Part shown: positions 17,585 through 25,847 of the stretch, in pieces
How positions within the stretch are numbered: position 1 is the stretch's first letter
How the letters are laid out: the number at the start of each line of letters is the position of its first letter
NCBI GenBank assembly: GCA_009777235.1
Contig: WRMH01000001.1
Span: 62,001-126,000 of the forward strand
Direction of reading: 5' to 3'
Origin: Oscillospiraceae bacterium
Lineage (GTDB): Bacteria > Bacillota > Clostridia > Oscillospirales > Oscillospiraceae
DNA length: 64,000 bases
The notes under the pieces: generated by a model
What the model saw: only the letters and a program-made list of their open reading frames with translations
Databases searched by the model: none
Told to the model about the DNA's origin: nothing
Program-made: the position numbers and the translations under genes

Positions 17585-17756
17585 CGGTTACCTCCGTATT
17601 TACTAATGTCATAATGCGCTTATTTTGGCGATGACGATAGTATTATATATTTTTTTTAGCGAAAAGCAAGGATTGGTTTGCTCGGCACCCTACATATCGA
17701 GTATAGACGATAAAAATGCTGTTATTTAGTGTTTCATCGACTATAAAAGATAAAAA

Positions 17757-18238
17757 TCATTTTACAACCCAATGCCCCGTTTTATCCGAACCGACACGCT
17801 CAATCAGTCCGGCAGATTTTAACACGCTTATCGCGCGCTTTACTGTCGCTATGGATATACCGACCCGCGTTGCTATCTGTAAGACGGTGAAATCGGTGTT
17901 TTCCTTTATTGTTTTTAACACATTTTGCTGTGTCGCAGTAATTTTTACAGGCTCATTTACAGTATCATTTACAAGCTCATTTACAGGATCATCCGGTGAT
18001 ACTGTAACGAGAAGGTCACGATTTTTTAATTCATTATTTTCGCCGAGCAAAAGATTGGCAAAAAAACGGTCAAGATATTTTTGTGTCGCGTGAATGTTCA
18101 GCTTAAAGTTGTTGTAATTTGTACGAACAAGTGCGTTTCGGAAATACCAATATCTGCGAAACCCGTGAGGAAACTTTATCCGCGCTCCCGCTGCTCCGGC
18201 TCGCCTTGTTTCATATAGTTTTCAAGATTGATGTCCAT
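17757..18238 (-). pseudogene. Fic-family protein with the catalytic core deleted
   Basis: A proper start (AAGGAG, ATG 18238) encodes MDINLENYMKQGEPEQRERG and then stops. About 50 bases on, the same strand reads RRYWYFRNALVRTNYNNFKL and on to LDRFFANLLLGENNELKNRD, the region that follows the Fic core in the Fic proteins of gut Clostridia. A winged-helix tail (residues ITATQQNVLKTIK... to the stop at 17757) follows and is intact. The HPFxxGNGR active-site region and everything between is gone, so this is an internal deletion plus a nonsense/frameshift. The last 97 residues could still be made as a small DNA-binding protein from ATG 18050. Family recognition is from memory of conserved phrases. 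Confidence 0.65.
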
Positions 18239-18264
18239 TACGAATCAACTCCTTTTCTTATCCC

Positions 18265-18843
18265 TCAGCCAATTCTCTCTGAATATACTTCGGATATAAA
18301 TGTCACCTTGCTCCTGTCAAGCTCGTGCGGTTCTTTGCCTGTTTTCGCCGTTCCGACTAAAATCGCGATGCCGAAATCATAGCCGTCCGGGAATTTCATG
18401 CGCTTTTTCAGTTCGTCACCGCGAGAGCCGGAGAGCGGAATCCGTGCCATGCCGCAGATAACGCTGCCAAGACCGAGCGAATGAGCGGCAAGGGATACAT
18501 TCTGGCTGAGAATACCGCAGTCCATCAATGCCCAGTCCGAACCGTCCGATGTTACCATCACCATACAGGGCGTATTATAAAATATCTTCCCGCCACGCGC
18601 CATGATGCGCTCATAGCCGGACTTGTCCTCAGCGGAACGCATAACATTCATGCCTTCCGCATCCAACTCGTCAATCAACGCCTTGTCCGTAATCATAATA
18701 ATGTGCCACGGCTGACGGTTCACCGCGCTGGGCGACGCAAGAGCCGCGTCGGTGAGTGCCTTGATTTGTTCGTCCGTGAGCGGCGTGTCCGCAAAATCCC
18801 GGCAGGAAAAGCGAGACATGATGGTTTTTAAGGTTTCGTTCAT
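18265..18843 (-). CDS. Nitroreductase family protein
   Basis: From ATG 18843 (AAGGAG nine bases upstream) the product is 192 aa. It has the FMN-binding start MSRFSCRDFADTPLTDEQ and ASPSAVNRQPWHIIMITD, and the later GLGSVICGMARIP segment of single-domain nitroreductases. It would be an FMN-dependent NAD(P)H oxidoreductase acting as a homodimer in the cytosol. Substrate unknown. It directly follows the excisionase-like gene and precedes the Fic remnant on the same strand. Confidence 0.9.
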   Translation of the reverse strand: MNETLKTIMSRFSCRDFADTPLTDEQIKALTDAALASPSAVNRQPWHIIMITDKALIDELDAEGMNVMRSAEDKSGYERIMARGGKIFYNTPCMVMVTSDGSDWALMDCGILSQNVSLAAHSLGLGSVICGMARIPLSGSRGDELKKRMKFPDGYDFGIAILVGTAKTGKEPHELDRSKVTFISEVYSERIG

Positions 18844-18974
18844 GGTTGTGGGCTCCTTTTTTATCAATGTTATTCACTGGCTTGCTTTGCCGTGAGTTTT
18901 TACACGTTTTCCATTTATTGTGCATGATATGGGGCATGAGGACGGTGTTGTTAAGATATTGTGCTGATTATATA

Positions 18975-19163
18975 TTACTCGTTTGCGCTACCGCCACTCC
19001 GAATCCACTCATTCACTTCGGAAACTTGGAATTTCCATAGCTTGCCGACCTTATGCGCAGGCATATTCTTCTTGGCAATCCAGTTTAACACGGTATCGCG
19101 GCTCACGCCTAAATGCGCGGCTATTTCTTTGATGGAACACCATTTTTCTGCTGTTTCATTCAT
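18975..19163 (-). CDS. Excisionase-like helix-turn-helix protein
   Basis: 62 aa forming one MerR/excisionase-type winged helix: WCSIKEIAAHLGVSRDTVLN, then KKNMPAHKVGKLWKFQVSEV. Such HTH_17 proteins are found in mobile elements and restriction loci. Upstream, a short inverted repeat GCTAC-7-GTAGC overlaps a possible promoter. No integrase or other mobile-element gene remains next to it. Confidence 0.75.
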   Translation of the reverse strand: MNETAEKWCSIKEIAAHLGVSRDTVLNWIAKKNMPAHKVGKLWKFQVSEVNEWIRSGGSANE

Positions 19164-19367
19164 ATTAAAGCCCTCACAGGTTCTATATTAAGCTACACCT
19201 ATAGTAGCATACCACAAAACCAGTCGAATTACAATGATTTTTGATGAATTGTGCAGAACATTTCGATTTTCAATACAACCACATCCGCAAAAGCTCCAAA
19301 ATCATTTTCTCATGAGCGGCGAAACTCCTTTTGTATTTCTTCAAAATAATCGTAAAAAAGTTCTGCT

Positions 19368-19395
19368 TTGCAAATATCACGTTTGCGAATATAAT
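19368..19395 (+). promoter_or_regulatory. Predicted promoter of the P-loop kinase-like gene
   Basis: TTGCAA (19368-19373), 16-bp spacer, TATAAT (19390-19395), 27 bases before the start codon. The rest of 19164-19367 shows no further gene. Confidence 0.45.
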
Positions 19396-19422
19396 ATTTA
19401 CAAAAAACCGGAGATTTATTTG

Positions 19423-20064
19423 ATGAAAAATATTATCATTGTCGGGGCAAGCAGGAGCGGGAAAACGACATTGGCGAAAAGGCTAAACGAAGAATTAGGT
19501 TGTTTTGTCATAAGCCTTGATAAACTTGTTGCCGCGTTTGCCGGAGCGTATCCGCAATTAGATATTAGACTTGCTTGGAATCGTGAAAAGACCACCGAAA
19601 ACTTAGCACCATTCATCGGTCACTTTCTCGGTATGTTTTCTTCCGATAGCGGCAGGGCGAATGAATTATATCTGCAAGCCCATGCGGTAACAGGAAACAA
19701 ATTTGTCATAGAGGGGGCGTATTTTGATTTTAGTAAAATTTCGTCAATTCTGAAAACATATGGGATAGAAGAAATAAAAGATAGGTTTCATCTGATAGGT
19801 TTGGCGCAAAATAATAAAACACCTGATGAATTTTTCAGCGATTTCAGGAAATATGACACTGTGAATGATTGGACTTATAATTTTAGCGATGATGAGCTGA
19901 GAGAGTATATTTCACAAGATGTCATTCCGGCAAATCGCTCAATGACCGACGATTTACTAAAACACGGTTTTACAATTTATGACACGTCAACGCAGCGGGA
20001 GCGGGTATTCGATAAAATTATTGCAGACATAAAATCAGAAATACAACCGAGCGGGGTGCGGTGA
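19423..20064 (+). CDS. P-loop NTPase, adenylate-kinase-like
   Basis: I start at ATG 19423 (GGAG nine bases upstream), because the family motif begins immediately: MKNIIIVGASRSGKTTLAKR. The 213-aa product has this Walker A and a helical remainder with EGAYFDFSKI in the Walker B/lid region, like small-molecule kinases of the AAA_18/shikimate-kinase-like group. The substrate is unknown. It runs in the same direction as the methyltransferase 53 bases downstream, possibly co-transcribed. Confidence 0.7.
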   Translation: MKNIIIVGASRSGKTTLAKRLNEELGCFVISLDKLVAAFAGAYPQLDIRLAWNREKTTENLAPFIGHFLGMFSSDSGRANELYLQAHAVTGNKFVIEGAYFDFSKISSILKTYGIEEIKDRFHLIGLAQNNKTPDEFFSDFRKYDTVNDWTYNFSDDELREYISQDVIPANRSMTDDLLKHGFTIYDTSTQRERVFDKIIADIKSEIQPSGVR

Positions 20065-20117
20065 AATGAAAAATTGTCACAAGGTAGAATACTCATTCAA
20101 AGTGGAGGCTACGATGA

Positions 20118-20957
20118 ATGGCTGATAAAACAAAAACAGGGTGGGAGCGCGAGAACAGGGTGCATTTTGATGATATAGTCGTGAATTACGACAAAATACG
20201 CTGGGATTATCCTGACGAATTATACGCGGACATTTTTGAATATTCGGGAGCGGGGCATAAAACCGCTCTTGAAATAGGCGCGGGAACGGGAAAAGCGACC
20301 GTGCCTATCCTTAACGCGGGCTACGATGTAACCGCCGTTGAAATGGGTAAAAATATGTCGGCATTTATGCTTGAGAAATTTAAGGAATATACGAATTTCA
20401 ATGTAATAACTTCTACTTTCGAGGATGCTGTTTTGCAAGATAATAGCTATGATTTGATATACGCCGCTTCCGCATTCCATTGGGTAGACGCCCAAATCGG
20501 ATGCCCGAAAGTTTTTCGGTTGTTAAAGAACGGCGGTGTGTTTGCCCTGCTCCGAAACAATGTCGCTGACATTGACGATAGCGAAACCTATGATGAAATT
20601 CAAGCGGTTTACGAGAAACATTATTACACCCAACATAAATCGGACAAAAGACCGATTAAAATATCCAAAATGACATATGAAGATTTTTTGAAGCCTGCCG
20701 AGATTTACAGGGGATTTCGTTTTGAAAGTATGGAGCAATACGGGTTTACGGATATAACAATGAAGCTGTATAATGCCGTGCGGATATACGGCGCGGATGA
20801 ATATATTGCGCTTATGGACACCATGTCCGACCACAGAGCTTTGTCGGCGGAAAACAAAGCGGCTTTGTATGCGGGTATAAAGGAAGTTATATTAAAGCAC
20901 GGCGGGCAGTTGAAGATAGATTATATTTACCAGCTATACATAGGGAGAACGCCATAA
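20118..20957 (+). CDS. Class I SAM-dependent methyltransferase
   Basis: 279 aa, ATG 20118 after GTGGAGG. Motif I ALEIGAGTGKATVPILN (about residue 50), acidic residue at the end of strand 2 (VTAVEMGKNM), and motif IV-like YDLIYAASAFHWVD, where the HWVD pattern is typical of Methyltransf_11/25 proteins. C-terminal region is helical. Substrate unknown. Relatives are scattered small-molecule methyltransferases of Firmicutes. Confidence 0.88.
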   Translation: MADKTKTGWERENRVHFDDIVVNYDKIRWDYPDELYADIFEYSGAGHKTALEIGAGTGKATVPILNAGYDVTAVEMGKNMSAFMLEKFKEYTNFNVITSTFEDAVLQDNSYDLIYAASAFHWVDAQIGCPKVFRLLKNGGVFALLRNNVADIDDSETYDEIQAVYEKHYYTQHKSDKRPIKISKMTYEDFLKPAEIYRGFRFESMEQYGFTDITMKLYNAVRIYGADEYIALMDTMSDHRALSAENKAALYAGIKEVILKHGGQLKIDYIYQLYIGRTP

Positions 20958-20961
20958 CATA

Positions 20962-21087
20962 AGCGCAAACGTATCCGAACTACTATTCCCCAATCGCGCT
21001 GACTTCCGCGCATGGCTAATCGAGAACGCCGAAACAAGCGAGGGCGTGTAGCTTATATTCGGAAAAGCAAAAACGGAAATATATTAA
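20962..21087 (+). pseudogene. YdeI-like N-terminal fragment with in-frame stop
   Basis: In one frame the bases read SANVSELLFPNRADFRAWLI, then ENAETSEGV, stop (21049-21051), then LIFGKAKTEIY, stop. The phrase matches the start of YdeI/OmpD-associated proteins, where a Trp normally stands at the stop (EGVWLxFGK), so TGG to TAG is the simplest lesion. The remaining gene is absent; bases to 21182 hold no other gene I can name. Confidence 0.5.
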
Positions 21088-21182
21088 AATTTCGTTAGGC
21101 TAACCCACATAACTCTGCCGAAAAAGTCGGATGCCTATTCAAAGAGCCTATTACAATAATGGCGGAAAGGAGGTCGGGAGTA

Positions 21183-22070
21183 ATGAAACAAGGTTCAGCG
21201 GATATTCTAACACAGTTAAATCTTGCAATGGAGTACATCGAGGCTCATATTGACGATGAAATGGCACTTGCGGATGTGTCAGGTGTTACATCGTATTCGC
21301 CATATCACTTCGGACGATTATTCTACTATATCGCCGATATGCCGCTATCCGAGTACATCCGCAAACGCAAGCTATCACTCGCCGCTATGAAGTTGCAAAA
21401 CGGCAGCGACAAGGTTATTGACTTGGCTGTGATGTACGGATACGACAGCGCGGATAGCTTCAGTCGTGCTTTTGCGCGGCAGCACGGCGTTACGCCTTCC
21501 GCTGCTCGGCAAACGGGTGTGAAATTGACCATTTTCCCGCCGCTCACTTTCCAAATAAAAATCAAAGGAGTGCAAGCAATGAATTGGCGAATTGAGGAAA
21601 AAGAAGCGTTTGAGGTGTTCGGTATCGAGCGTATTTTCAACAACGACGAAACAAGTAAAGTACCGGGGTTTTGGACGGAGATTCAACAAAATGGCGAACA
21701 GGAAAAGCTCTTTTACGCGACAAATGAAGTTATGCCCGAAAAAGGCGAGATGGGGCTTCGTGCCGTATGCGGGTATTGTGAACCGGGCGACAATAGCTTT
21801 CCCTATATGATTTGCGCGTTACGTAAGCCGGGCAGCAATACGGACGGTTACAAAATCGCGCAAATTCCAAAAACTACTTGGGCAGTATTTCGGAGCGAAC
21901 CGCTCCCGCATTACGGCATAGCAATTCCCGAATTATTCAGCCGAGCCTACAGCGAATGGCTTCCCTCATCCGGCTATGACAAAGCAATCGGGCCGGATAT
22001 GGAAACCTACGGACTGGACGATAACGGCAAATGCTATGAGGAAGTCTGGATTCCGGTGCGGAAGAAATAG
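21183..22070 (+). CDS. AraC-family regulator with GyrI-like ligand domain
   Basis: From ATG 21183 (AAGGAGG nine bases upstream) the product is 295 aa. Residues about 10-110 carry the two AraC helix-turn-helix units (LADVSGVTSYSPYHFGRLFY; VIDLAVMYGYDSADSFSRAF). From about 130 a GyrI/effector-binding domain follows (WRIEEKEAFEVFGIERIF to the C-terminal EVWIPVRKK). Proteins of this shape (Rob/SoxS plus GyrI) sense small amphipathic molecules and control efflux or detoxification genes. No obvious target gene is adjacent. Confidence 0.9.
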   Translation: MKQGSADILTQLNLAMEYIEAHIDDEMALADVSGVTSYSPYHFGRLFYYIADMPLSEYIRKRKLSLAAMKLQNGSDKVIDLAVMYGYDSADSFSRAFARQHGVTPSAARQTGVKLTIFPPLTFQIKIKGVQAMNWRIEEKEAFEVFGIERIFNNDETSKVPGFWTEIQQNGEQEKLFYATNEVMPEKGEMGLRAVCGYCEPGDNSFPYMICALRKPGSNTDGYKIAQIPKTTWAVFRSEPLPHYGIAIPELFSRAYSEWLPSSGYDKAIGPDMETYGLDDNGKCYEEVWIPVRKK

Positions 22071-22114
22071 CAAGCAATTTCCCAAAGTAAGAGCAATAGT
22101 GGCGTAAGTCACGG

Positions 22115-22161
22115 ACTGCCTGTCCTGCCCGTTCGTCCGGCAGGCGGGCAGGACAGGCAGT
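22115..22161. terminator. Strong G/C-rich palindrome between convergent genes
   Basis: Arms actgcctgtcctgcccg (22115-22131) and their exact complement (22145-22161) form a 17-bp stem around a 13-nt loop. It sits between the stop of the AraC gene and the stop of the convergent 444-aa gene. No U tract is evident, so it may be an REP-like element rather than a classical terminator. Confidence 0.5.
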
Positions 22162-22172
22162 TCTCGTCTCGC

Positions 22173-23507
22173 TCAATTATAACGAAATTCAAAATTTCCG
22201 ATGAAGTTATTATACTCGAAAGCTGCGGTCAGTTCGTTTCCGAGGTACATCCGCTTTTCATCGAAGTATTCGCCCAACGGCACATCGTGCGTGCTCTTTG
22301 TCCCACCGCTCCAAATCACCAGTTCCCCATTGTCAAAGTTGTTCACGTATTTTGCGAAAAAGGACTTGAGATTGCTCATATAGTCATCCCCGGACATAAA
22401 CCTGAGATGCTTTGTAATGTCATATCCGGTGTGGCTGACACCGTCGGCATTTGTCGCCGAAAAACGCGTCATCCAGAGAGGTTCTTCCTTGAACAACGAC
22501 TTGCCTTTAGGAACTTTTATGAAAAAATCATGACCACCGTGTCCGTCGGAACGTCCGGGGTCGTTTGCGGTTATCATGTAAGTTGTGCCGTTTTCCCAAG
22601 CGTCTTGGCTAAAGCGCCGAGGTGTAAAGAACATAACGAAGTCTTTTGGCGGTGCGGCATCTGTATTCTTCATTTGCGTAATACCGGTGTTTATAGCCTG
22701 ATGTTGCCACATATCGTTAAAATAATACAAAACACGGTGAGGGTTAGTATAAAAACCTTGAACATTAAACGAGGAAAACCCTTTTTCCTCAGCAATACCC
22801 GCGATTGCCGCCTTGCCGATTTCCTGCAACTTCAAATTTGCATAGTAGTATTTCGCGTCATAGTATATATAGCGATCACCTTGATTAAGGCTATAATTTG
22901 CATGAGCGTATGCATCCCCATCGGCTTGATTAAGCAACCAATTCCCAACCACCGACAGCCTGGAAAAATTACCTTGGACATCGTACAGCAACCTTGCATT
23001 GTAATGCGGGTCTGTACCATCGGTCTTGCCTAATGAAACATTGTATGCAAGAAGGTCGCGATACATATTTTCAATGGCGTTGGCAACTGTTGCGCTATCG
23101 GCTTTGCCGGTTATATAATCCCGAATGGCTTCATTCGTATACTCAATTATTCTGGCTATCTCCGGATGACGTTTGTCACCGTTTAATAGTACCGGAGGGC
23201 TATGATTTGCACTTGATACAAATACATCAACACCGGGTTTTGTATATTGCCTGTATAGTTCCTCGTTAAAGATGTTTACATCAGTGTACTCGTTTTCAAT
23301 GCTGCCTGTTTTCGTATATGTTGCAAACAATGCGTCTTCCGAAGCGCAAGGCTGATAGCTGTCATTGCTGCCAATCCAAAATGTCTGCTCAGACAACCCA
23401 GATGTGTTTACGTTCGTTTGCGGCTTTGCGTTGTTGTCCTGCTCATTTGCCAGGTATTCAACACTTTGCGTGTTTGTGCTTGTTAGGGTCACGGCTGCCA
23501 TTCCCAT
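22173..23507 (-). CDS. Uncharacterised 444-aa protein
   Basis: I do not recognise this protein. It starts at ATG 23507 (GGGGG upstream), lacks a signal peptide and membrane segments, and opens with a Thr/Ser/Asn-rich MGMAAVTLTSTNTQSVEYLA segment. It is rich in Tyr, Asn and Asp. Visible features: an alpha-helical stretch about 120-165 (HPEIARIIEYTNEAIRDYIT), an aromatic segment YIYYDAKYYYANLKLQEI, a FFTPRRFSQDAWENGTTYMI block, DPGRSDGHGGHDFFIKVPKG, and a C-terminal beta-rich ending GNFEFRYN. Codon use looks like the neighbourhood and the frame is long, so it is very probably real. It stands alone between convergent and same-strand accessory genes; function unknown. Confidence 0.7.
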   Translation of the reverse strand: MGMAAVTLTSTNTQSVEYLANEQDNNAKPQTNVNTSGLSEQTFWIGSNDSYQPCASEDALFATYTKTGSIENEYTDVNIFNEELYRQYTKPGVDVFVSSANHSPPVLLNGDKRHPEIARIIEYTNEAIRDYITGKADSATVANAIENMYRDLLAYNVSLGKTDGTDPHYNARLLYDVQGNFSRLSVVGNWLLNQADGDAYAHANYSLNQGDRYIYYDAKYYYANLKLQEIGKAAIAGIAEEKGFSSFNVQGFYTNPHRVLYYFNDMWQHQAINTGITQMKNTDAAPPKDFVMFFTPRRFSQDAWENGTTYMITANDPGRSDGHGGHDFFIKVPKGKSLFKEEPLWMTRFSATNADGVSHTGYDITKHLRFMSGDDYMSNLKSFFAKYVNNFDNGELVIWSGGTKSTHDVPLGEYFDEKRMYLGNELTAAFEYNNFIGNFEFRYN

Positions 23508-23631
23508 ATTTTAGCCCCCATAGATTGCTGCATAACAGTATTGTTTTGCATCCATGAAAATATCATTCCTTGATACTATTATCGGAACTTCTACAGGTTT
23601 GGTTAGTATAAATATAGCTCTTTCGCCAAAA

Positions 23632-24174
23632 TTAACCCGCGCCGCTACTGCCATAGTAATCCAGTTTTTCCAATAATGACAGGAGAGGAATTACTAACGC
23701 TGCGGCGGCGGCATTGTGGGCAGCATGAATAATGTCAAATGGAAGCCCTGCAATAATCCACGCTATTGTTGCTTCAAAATTTAATCCAAACATTAACGCC
23801 TGTGCGGGGGCATACATTGTGCCAAAAAGCAACCCATGTAAACCGCACAATACAATACACAACAAAACTTGTAATGTTTTAGTTATTTCTATTTTTCCTA
23901 CAACCATGAAAGAAAGCCAGAGGGGAAGCCATATGTATAAATAAGGCAGCCATGCAACGGAAAACCCATGTAACGCGCCATCAAGTAAAATATGAACGTA
24001 GAGCGGAATCAACGCCCGCCCCCGATACTTCAGCGTACAGACCCCAAGTAACAGTCCAAGGAGATGCGCGTTTGGTATCAGTTTTATTAAGGCCGTTGAT
24101 AGGAACATCAATGCGGCAAACATAGACAGAATCGTCAATTCCCGTGTTGAACGTATGATTTTATAGCTTCTCAT
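23632..24174 (-). CDS. ECF-transporter S-component-like membrane protein
   Basis: From ATG 24174 (GAGGG seven bases upstream) the product is 180 aa with about six membrane segments. Start LTILSMFAALMFLSTALIKL, a short YRGRALIPLYVHILLDG loop and the final HAAHNAAAAALVIPLLSLL helix resemble the S-components of energy-coupling-factor vitamin transporters. No EcfA/EcfT genes are here, as usual for group II S-components that share a common module. The vitamin is not predictable, and no riboswitch is visible in the 60-base gap upstream. Confidence 0.6.
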   Translation of the reverse strand: MRSYKIIRSTRELTILSMFAALMFLSTALIKLIPNAHLLGLLLGVCTLKYRGRALIPLYVHILLDGALHGFSVAWLPYLYIWLPLWLSFMVVGKIEITKTLQVLLCIVLCGLHGLLFGTMYAPAQALMFGLNFEATIAWIIAGLPFDIIHAAHNAAAAALVIPLLSLLEKLDYYGSSGAG

Positions 24175-24234
24175 ATAGAAACCCTCGGGCGTCAAATATA
24201 AACACAAAGGACAAACAGTACGCAACTGATAATC

Positions 24235-24630
24235 CTACAATGTCTTTAGGTAGTCTTCCACAGCTTTGAGAATGGTTTTTGCGCTTATAATCTGCTGATC
24301 TACTTGATTTTTAGAAATTACATAAAAATCGTCGTAGTCACTGTCATTACGCACTTCAAAAGCTCTCTGAATCATTTTTGAGAAATCTTTTGGGAAGTCA
24401 CCCTCTTTGATATATCTGCGTCCGAACTCTGATATAACAGCGGAATGTCTTTTTGAATCAAAACAATCTAAAGCTAAAACCGCTCGTATCGCATGGAGAA
24501 TACAATAGTAAGAACGGTTCGCGGCAGATTTATACGCTTTTGCCTTCGCTTCCCTTATGGCCGACCTCAAACAATCTTCCGCTTTTTCAAGCCTAAGCAG
24601 CATAAGTGATTCTCTGTTGTCGTCAGGCAC
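24235..24630 (-). CDS. HEPN-domain protein
   Basis: 131 aa, GTG start at 24630 with GGGGTGG upstream. The helical HEPN fold is recognisable from LEKAEDCLRSAIREAKAK, SAANRSYYCILHAIRAVL and the motif FEVRNDSDYDDFY. The classical RNase motif is R-x4-6-H; here the His is replaced by Tyr/Asp (RNDSDYDD), so nuclease activity is doubtful. It overlaps the MNT gene by 8 bases and is coupled to it. HEPN/MNT pairs include toxin-antitoxin systems (HepT/MntA), but this variant may be a non-toxic relative. Confidence 0.82.
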   Translation of the reverse strand: MPDDNRESLMLLRLEKAEDCLRSAIREAKAKAYKSAANRSYYCILHAIRAVLALDCFDSKRHSAVISEFGRRYIKEGDFPKDFSKMIQRAFEVRNDSDYDDFYVISKNQVDQQIISAKTILKAVEDYLKTL

Positions 24631-24964
24631 TTAAAACCACCCCATCTCTTAAGACGTTCATATAAAAGGGTAAATCATCGGTATACCTATTAAAGGTCGC
24701 GCAATCGGTGACATTTAAGGATAAAACTATATCATAGTCCAAATCAATATAACCGAGCAGTTCACGTATCCTATCACGCTCTTCTCCCCGATGCTCTAAT
24801 GGAATATCCGCCAAAACCATGATGTCTATGTCAGACTCATTATCATTATCTCCGCGTGCATATGAGCCGTACAGAATCACTTTATCTAACTTATTTCCCA
24901 AACTGACCCGCGCCGCTTGGACAACCTTGCCCGTTATTTCATTTAAGACAGATTGACTGCACAT
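24623..24964 (-). CDS. MNT-type minimal nucleotidyltransferase
   Basis: From ATG 24964 (GAGG eight bases upstream) the product is 113 aa. It carries the motif VILYGSYARGDNDNESDIDI, with the GS and both acidic residues of the active site, and a third Asp in LDYDIVLS. In MntA/HepT systems the MNT protein adenylylates the HEPN partner and neutralises it; here the partner is the next gene, overlapping by 8 bases. The longer frame start at 25003 adds non-conserved residues. Confidence 0.85.
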   Translation of the reverse strand: MCSQSVLNEITGKVVQAARVSLGNKLDKVILYGSYARGDNDNESDIDIMVLADIPLEHRGEERDRIRELLGYIDLDYDIVLSLNVTDCATFNRYTDDLPFYMNVLRDGVVLSA

Positions 24965-25015
24965 GATAAAACCTCGCTTCTTAACGTCATTATACACAGC
25001 CATTGTTGCTATTAC

Positions 25016-25055
25016 AAGCCCCAGCTCGAAAAAGCAACCTTTCGAGTTGGGGCTT
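25016..25055 (-). terminator. Hairpin after the purine operon
   Basis: Arms aagccccagctcgaaa and tttcgagttggggctt pair over 16 bp with one G-T pair around an 8-nt loop, 65 bases beyond the purC stop. No long U tract follows. Confidence 0.5.
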
Positions 25056-25119
25056 GAGCGGGTATGTTTGAGCGCTGTTTAGCGAAGAAGCAAGTGCATA
25101 CTCCTCCCCGCTAACCCCC

Positions 25120-25803
25120 TCAGGGTTCACTCCGGATGACCCTTTTTGACAGCTCCAGCGGGTATATATAATCGCCGTTGTCGGTGACCCGCATATTGCC
25201 GCCGGATATTTCGTCAATGAGCATCAGCTTGCCGTCGGCATCTTTGCCAAACTCGAGTTTTATATCGCAAAGCTCCAAGCCTTTCTCTCGCAAATCATCT
25301 TTTATGACGCCGCAGATGTTTTTCGCAAGCGTCCTAAGCTCGGCATATTCGCCCCGCTTCAAAACCCCGATAGCCAAAAGCGTATCCTCGCTCGCCGGAG
25401 GATCTCCGCGTTTATCGTCTTTTAGCGTCATTTCCACAAGCGCGTCAAGCACAGTCCCCTCGCTGATATAGTCTCCGTAACGGCGGAAAAAACTGCCCAG
25501 AGCTTTATAACGGCAAATGACCTCTAAGCCTCTGCCAAACACGGCGGCGGGCTTTACCGTCATGGTGTTGTCTTTTGCCGAAACAAAATGAGTAGGGTAT
25601 CCTTTTTCTTCAAGCAGCTTAAAATAATACGCGCTCATCTCCAAACCCGCAACTCCGGCGCCGTCCACACTCAGACCGACAGTATTTGAGCCGGGGTCAA
25701 AATCCCCATCCGACCCGGTCATATCATTTTTAAACACGAGCATATATTGTCCGTTATCCTGCATGAATACATCCTTAGTTTTACCTTTATAAATACAGTG
25801 CAT
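25120..25803 (-). CDS. purC: SAICAR synthase (phosphoribosylaminoimidazole-succinocarboxamide synthase)
   Basis: 227 aa, last gene of the purine operon. It joins CAIR and aspartate with ATP to give SAICAR. The N-terminal IYKGKTKDVF motif, the KRGDPPASEDTLLAIGV region and the C-terminal CDIKLEFGKDADGKLMLIDE metal/nucleotide site fit the PurC fold, with the length near the usual 230-240. Start ATG 25803 follows GGGAGGT. The VKPAAVFGRGLEVICRYKAL stretch corresponds to the family VRNIAAGS-type strand. It follows purN-purD by 45 bases. Confidence 0.93.
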   Translation of the reverse strand: MHCIYKGKTKDVFMQDNGQYMLVFKNDMTGSDGDFDPGSNTVGLSVDGAGVAGLEMSAYYFKLLEEKGYPTHFVSAKDNTMTVKPAAVFGRGLEVICRYKALGSFFRRYGDYISEGTVLDALVEMTLKDDKRGDPPASEDTLLAIGVLKRGEYAELRTLAKNICGVIKDDLREKGLELCDIKLEFGKDADGKLMLIDEISGGNMRVTDNGDYIYPLELSKRVIRSEP

Positions 25804-25847
25804 AATTTACCTCCCAAAGCATTAACATTTTTTACGTGCTGTCATTT

